From an uncultured Bacteroidales bacterium (GTDB taxonomy: Bacteria > Bacteroidota > Bacteroidia > Bacteroidales > Muribaculaceae), in the NCBI GenBank assembly GCA_902782465.1, contig CACZNH010000002.1, forward strand, positions 62,001-126,000: a DNA stretch of 64,000 nt. Reading direction: 5' to 3'. This document shows, in pieces, positions 60,204-64,000 of the stretch. How positions within the stretch are numbered: position 1 is the first letter of the stretch; each line of letters starts with the position of its first letter. Made by a program: the position numbers and the translations under genes. Below the pieces are notes generated by a model. It was given only the letters and a program-made list of their open reading frames with translations. It searched no databases and was not told where the DNA came from.

Positions 60204-60234
60204 TTTGTGGGGTGTAGAAAATTGACTATTTTTG
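60204..60234 (+). promoter_or_regulatory. promoter of the leader RNA / Oar-like receptor
   Basis: TTTG at 60204-60207 and TATTTTTG at 60227-60234, 19 nt apart: a full Bacteroidota promoter. Transcription would start near 60240, leaving a leader of about 240 nt before the ATG at 60484. Confidence 0.75.
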
Positions 60235-60239
60235 CACCC

Positions 60240-60412
60240 GTATTAGCGACAATAGTCATGATATCAGTACAATTTTTGCGCATACCGTTTCGGTTATCTT
60301 GTAGCCAACTGGCAGCAAGCCAGTTCTATAACCCGCTGCAAGAGGGGGATGCCAGCGACACACGCGCCGCATTTAATGGAATACTGCCATTAATGCGGCG
60401 CGACTCTTTTTT
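60240..60412 (+). ncRNA. structured leader or small RNA, unrecognised
   Basis: About 170 nt from the predicted transcript start to a terminator. Seen helices: GGTTAT/ATAACC (about 60293-60335) enclosing AACTGGC/GCCAGTT, then CGCTG/CAGCG around AAGAGGGGGATGC, then the terminator stem. There is no known riboswitch consensus that I can match. It may be a cis-acting attenuator for the receptor gene or a separate small RNA. Confidence 0.45.
60363..60412 (+). terminator. intrinsic terminator inside the receptor leader
   Basis: CGCGCCGCATTTAATGG (60363-60379) pairs with CCATTAATGCGGCGCG (60387-60402), 16 bp with one bulged T and a 7-nt loop, followed by ACTCTTTTTT. It stands 72 nt before the receptor ATG, so it would stop transcription unless bypassed. 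Confidence 0.85.
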
Positions 60413-60483
60413 AAAACAGTTAGCAAAATAATCATTTAATTAATAGTTAATCATTTTTTTACTCATTTAAACAAATCATTTTT

Positions 60484-63400
60484 ATGTTGAGAACAGTTAA
60501 GCTTTTGGCATTAGTGGCAATGTTCTTTGTAGCATTGTCAGCGAGTGCCCAGGTGACGACCTCGGCCCTGTCGGGTGTTGTGACCGATGAGAATCATCAG
60601 GCGATGATTGGAGCCACGATTACCGCGTTGCATACGCCGTCGGGCACCAAGTACAACGCCGTGACCAACATGGATGGCCGTTACACCATCCAGGGTATGC
60701 GTCCCGGCGGTCCCTACACCGTGAGCGTGAGCTACATCGGTTACCAGACCCAGAAAGTGGACGGCGTGATGCTGCAACTGGCCGAGACTTCCAGCCTGGA
60801 TGTTGACATGAGCGTCAACTCCAATACGCTGGGTGAGGTTGTTGTCACCACGGCTGCCACCAAGTTCCGTGCCGAGAAGACGGGTGCCGCAACCAACATC
60901 AACAGCACCCAGATCAGCAACCTGCCCACCGTTACCCGCAGCCTGACTGACGTTACCCGTCTGTCTCCCTACGGCGGTAAGGGCATGAGCTTTGCCGGTA
61001 CCGACGGCCGTACTGCCAACTTCACCGTTGACGGTGCCAACTTCAACAACAACTTCGGTCTGAGCGACAACCTGCCTGGTGGTGGTAACCCCATCAGCAT
61101 CGAGGCTATCGAGGAGTTGCAGGTGGTGATTTCGCCCTACGATGTACGTCAGACCAACTTCATCGGCGGTGGTGTGAACGCCATCACCAAGAGTGGTACC
61201 AACAAGTTCCGTGGCAGTGCTTACATCTTCCATCGCAACGAGAACATGCGCGGTGACGCCGTTGAGCGCACCGTGGTAGGTACTCGCGAGAAGGAGCAGG
61301 TGACCACCTATGGTGCTACCATCGGCGGCCCCATCATCAAGGACAAGCTCTTCTTCTTTGTCAATGGTGAGATGACCAAGCAACCCACCATCGTGAACCG
61401 CTGGCGTGCTTCGGAGAACGGTGTCGCTGTTCCCGACCAGTACATCTCGCGCACCACGCTCGCCGACCTGGCCCGCGTGAGCGACCATGTAAAGAACAAA
61501 TACGGTTATGACACTGGTTCATGGACCAGCTTCCCTGCCGACGAGAACAACTACAAGCTTCTCGCCCGTCTGGACTGGAACATCACCCATGACCACCACC
61601 TGGCCCTGCGCTACAACTACACCAAGAACCGCTACTGGAGCAACCCCAACGCTACCTCGATGGACGGTGGCACGCGTATGGCAACTGCCCGTGTATCGCA
61701 GCAGTCCTTCTCTTTTGCTAACTCGATGTATGGCATGGACAACCTGGTACACTCCTTCTCTCTGGACCTGAACAGCCGTCTGAGCGACAACCTGTCGAAC
61801 CAGTTCCTGGCTACCCTGTCCAAGCTGGATGATATCCGCGCCAGCAACTCGAGCGAGTTCCCCTTCATCGACATCACCATGACCGATGCCGATGGTAACA
61901 CCGATAACTACATGGCTCTGGGTTATGAGCTCTTCACCTGGAACAACGCCGTTCACAACACCATCTGGAACCTGCGTGATGACGTGACCTGGTACTATGG
62001 TAACCACAAGATCATGGGTGGTCTGTCATTTGAGCACCAGATGGCCGACAACCAGTATATGCGCAATGGTACCGGTTACTACCGCTACAACAGCGTGGAT
62101 GACTTCATCAACGGCGCTGCCCCCGAGGTCGTTTGCTTGACCTACGGTTACGGTAGCGAGACCAAGCCTGCTGCCCGCGTGCAGTTCAACAAGGCCGGCA
62201 TTTATGCTCAGGACGAGTGGAACGTGACCAAGAACTTCAAGCTGACCTACGGTCTGCGTCTCGACGGTCTGTTCTTCAACAATGGTGACCTGATCACCAA
62301 CAACGCTATCCTTGCACTCGATTATTATGACAAGAACGGAGACGTTCGCCACATCGACACTGGCAAGTGGCCGAGCAGCAACCTGATTGTTCAACCCCGT
62401 GTTGGTTTCAACTGGGACGTATTTGGTGACAAGGCCCTGCGCTTGCGCGGTGGTTCTGGTCTGTTCTCGGGCCGTCTGCCCCTGGTATTCTTCACCAACA
62501 TGCCCACCAACGGCGGTCTGGTACAGTATCAGGCACAGCTCAATGCCAAGAATACCGACATGAGCCAGTTTGCTGGCGGTCTGGTAACCGATGCCAATGG
62601 CAAGGCCACTGTCAACGCGCTGCGTGACAAACTCATTGCTATGGGTTATCCTGAGAACGTAACCCCCGACATGGGTACCGTTCCCTCTGCTGTCAATGGT
62701 GTTGATCCCAAGTTCAAGATGCCGATGGTATGGAAGACCTCGTTGGCTGTTGACTACAACATCCCCGTATCGTTCCCCTTCACTATCACTGTTGAGGGTA
62801 TCTTCAACAAGAACATCAATGCTGCCAGCATCAGCGACTGGTCTATCCCCAGCGTGGGTGGTTATGCCCGCTTCAATGGTGCTGACAACCGTCCCATCTA
62901 TCCCGCCGGTTTCCGCACGGGTACCAAGGCCTTCGTTCTGGAGAACACCAGCAAGGGTTATGGTTGGATTGGCAACGTCACCCTGAATGCTGAGCCCGCC
63001 GAATGGCTGACCCTGATGGCCGCCTATACCCACACCGTGAACAAGGAAGTGACCGGTATGCCCGGCTCGGCTGCCGAGAGTGCCTTCACCTATGTTCCCA
63101 CCGTTGAGGGCCCCAACAACATCAAGCTGCACAACTCGCAGTATGTAACTCCTGACCGTTTCGTCCTGTCAGCAACAGCTCATGACCGCAGTGGTAACCA
63201 CTATGGCCTGATCTATGAGACCTGGCGCGGCGGTTACAACTACTCTTACATGATGTCCAACGACATGAACGGCGACGGCTACAACTACGACGCTCTGTAC
63301 ATCCCCACCGACGAGCAGGTTGCCAACGGCGAGTTCCGCTTCGTCAGCGAGGGCGACAAGACCCGCTTCATGGACTATGTGCACAACAACAACTACCTGA

Positions 63401-63765
63401 AGAACAATCAGGGCAAGTATGCCGAGGCTTACAGCCTGTACAGCCCCTGGGTTCACCGCATTGACCTGAGCTACAAGCATGACTTCTCGTTCAACGTGTG
63501 CGGTGCCAAGCACACCCTGCAGCTGCTCTTCGACATGAAGAACGTGCTCAACTTCTTCAACTCCAGCTGGGGCGTGAGCAAGTACCTCAACCCCGAAATC
63601 GGCAGCGATCCCCGCATCCTCAAGTATGAGGGCGTTGACGCTCAGGGTTATGCTACCTTCTCGACTCCCAAGTCGATTGACGGTAACACCACGACCTTCG
63701 TTCCCAACAAGGCCATCGGTCAGTGCTGGAACGCTTCTATCGGTATCAAGTACATCTTTAACTAA
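60484..63765 (+). CDS. Oar-like TonB-dependent outer-membrane receptor
   Basis: A 1093-residue outer-membrane protein. Signal peptide residues 1-22; carboxypeptidase-regulatory-like domain about 26-110 (LSGVVTDENHQAMIGATITALHTPSGTKYNAVTNMDGRYTIQGMRPGGPYTVSVSYIGY); plug about 115-235 (ITRSLTD-like TVTRSLTDVTRLSPYGGKGMSFAGTDGRTANFTVDG, EAIEELQVVISPYDVRQTNFIGGGVNAITKSGTNKFRG); then a large barrel to the C-terminal YIFN aromatic end. This is the Oar/Cna-B type, not a SusC. Codon choice is very uniform, typical of a highly expressed gene. A BACON-type lipoprotein follows after 21 nt. Confidence 0.9.
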   Translation: MLRTVKLLALVAMFFVALSASAQVTTSALSGVVTDENHQAMIGATITALHTPSGTKYNAVTNMDGRYTIQGMRPGGPYTVSVSYIGYQTQKVDGVMLQLAETSSLDVDMSVNSNTLGEVVVTTAATKFRAEKTGAATNINSTQISNLPTVTRSLTDVTRLSPYGGKGMSFAGTDGRTANFTVDGANFNNNFGLSDNLPGGGNPISIEAIEELQVVISPYDVRQTNFIGGGVNAITKSGTNKFRGSAYIFHRNENMRGDAVERTVVGTREKEQVTTYGATIGGPIIKDKLFFFVNGEMTKQPTIVNRWRASENGVAVPDQYISRTTLADLARVSDHVKNKYGYDTGSWTSFPADENNYKLLARLDWNITHDHHLALRYNYTKNRYWSNPNATSMDGGTRMATARVSQQSFSFANSMYGMDNLVHSFSLDLNSRLSDNLSNQFLATLSKLDDIRASNSSEFPFIDITMTDADGNTDNYMALGYELFTWNNAVHNTIWNLRDDVTWYYGNHKIMGGLSFEHQMADNQYMRNGTGYYRYNSVDDFINGAAPEVVCLTYGYGSETKPAARVQFNKAGIYAQDEWNVTKNFKLTYGLRLDGLFFNNGDLITNNAILALDYYDKNGDVRHIDTGKWPSSNLIVQPRVGFNWDVFGDKALRLRGGSGLFSGRLPLVFFTNMPTNGGLVQYQAQLNAKNTDMSQFAGGLVTDANGKATVNALRDKLIAMGYPENVTPDMGTVPSAVNGVDPKFKMPMVWKTSLAVDYNIPVSFPFTITVEGIFNKNINAASISDWSIPSVGGYARFNGADNRPIYPAGFRTGTKAFVLENTSKGYGWIGNVTLNAEPAEWLTLMAAYTHTVNKEVTGMPGSAAESAFTYVPTVEGPNNIKLHNSQYVTPDRFVLSATAHDRSGNHYGLIYETWRGGYNYSYMMSNDMNGDGYNYDALYIPTDEQVANGEFRFVSEGDKTRFMDYVHNNNYLKNNQGKYAEAYSLYSPWVHRIDLSYKHDFSFNVCGAKHTLQLLFDMKNVLNFFNSSWGVSKYLNPEIGSDPRILKYEGVDAQGYATFSTPKSIDGNTTTFVPNKAIGQCWNASIGIKYIFN

Positions 63766-63786
63766 TCTACTGACAAAGACAAGACT

Positions 63787-64000
63787 ATGAAACTCAAATA
63801 TTTTATTTCATTCTTTGCACTGGTAGCCCTGTTGTCAGCATGCTCCGATGACGATGCGATGACACTGTTCGATGAGATTCAGGTTTCATCCTCCTATGTG
63901 GGCATTGACGTGAACGGTGGCTCCAACACGATTACCCTCAACGCCAAGGAAGCTTGGTCGTTCGATGAGGAAGAACTCCCCGAATGGCTCACCGTCAGCC
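63787..64000 (+). CDS. BACON-domain-like lipoprotein, cut by the window end
   Basis: An open frame from ATG 63787 that runs off the window with 71 residues visible. The signal MKLKYFISFFALVALLSAC has a lipobox LLSAC, followed by SDDDAM and a beta-rich stretch ending ITLNAKEAWSFDEEELPEWLTVS, which resembles the BACON carbohydrate-binding or mucin-associated module. It lies 21 nt after the Oar-like receptor gene and is probably cotranscribed as its surface partner. Confidence 0.75.
   Translation, partial: MKLKYFISFFALVALLSACSDDDAMTLFDEIQVSSSYVGIDVNGGSNTITLNAKEAWSFDEEELPEWLTVS

Noticed and set aside
60290..60360. TPP or cobalamin riboswitch in the Oar-like leader
   Set aside because: GATGCCAGCG recalls the 3' part of the TPP element, but the CUGAGA core and the rest are absent; no B12 box either.
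60240..60412. 6S RNA or SRP RNA
   Set aside because: No closing stem between the ends with a large central bubble, and no SRP GGAA/GCAGCC loop pattern.

Overview
The window looks like a chromosome segment of a gut-type Bacteroidales, with Prevotellaceae or Muribaculaceae the best guess. The grounds are Bacteroidota -7 promoter boxes (TAnnTTTG) ahead of many genes, TonB-dependent receptors with carboxypeptidase-like N-terminal domains, an ECF sigma/anti-sigma/receptor unit, BspA-type leucine-rich repeat proteins, C10 (streptopain) proteases, DUF4369/TlpA lipoproteins, GH92 and GH13 enzymes, and the near absence of Shine-Dalgarno sites. Family assignments come from motif recognition by eye; no database search was run. 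I saw no tRNA, rRNA, IS element, prophage or CRISPR array.

Layout. 1-6.5 kb: LysE-type exporter, ptb-buk acyl-phosphate pair, tatA/tatC, LTA-synthase-like membrane phosphotransferase. 6.5-11.4 kb: metallophosphatase, prfA, GH92 mannosidase. 11.8-15.7 kb (minus): an exported redox cluster with a flavodoxin/cyclophilin-like/dockerin fusion, a second exported flavodoxin, a DUF362 protein and an iron alcohol dehydrogenase. 16-21 kb: three tandem C10 proteases. 21-27 kb (minus): umuC-like polymerase, ABC-F ATPase, M18 aminopeptidase, DUF5063 protein, nadD. 27-32.7 kb: small secreted protein, two tandem S41 proteases, dCMP deaminase, OmpA-like lipoprotein. 32.8-36.5 kb: ECF sigma, anti-sigma and receptor. 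36.9-42.6 kb (minus): 5'-nucleotidase, GH3-serine hydrolase fusion, TlpA lipoprotein. 42.8-51 kb: a damaged pnp, LRR-dockerin protein, two DUF3667 proteins, acyltransferase, and a secreted protein with YD-like repeats. 51-57 kb: a large modular amylase and a BspA-like LRR protein. 57-64 kb: HAD phosphatase, AspT/YidE transporter, ruvC, a structured leader, an Oar-like receptor and the start of a BACON-type lipoprotein.

How it fits together. Much of the window serves the envelope and the breakdown of outside polymers: proteases, amylase, mannosidase, cell-wall hydrolase and receptors. Six secreted proteins of unrelated function end in the same paired-helix, dockerin-like module (core IGDVxxLIDYxL), which suggests one shared docking or retention route. 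The most striking points are the internal deletion and frameshift inside the KH domain of pnp, the exported flavodoxin cluster, the terminator-bearing leader before the Oar-like receptor, and intergenic junctions built from short repeated words or large inverted repeats.
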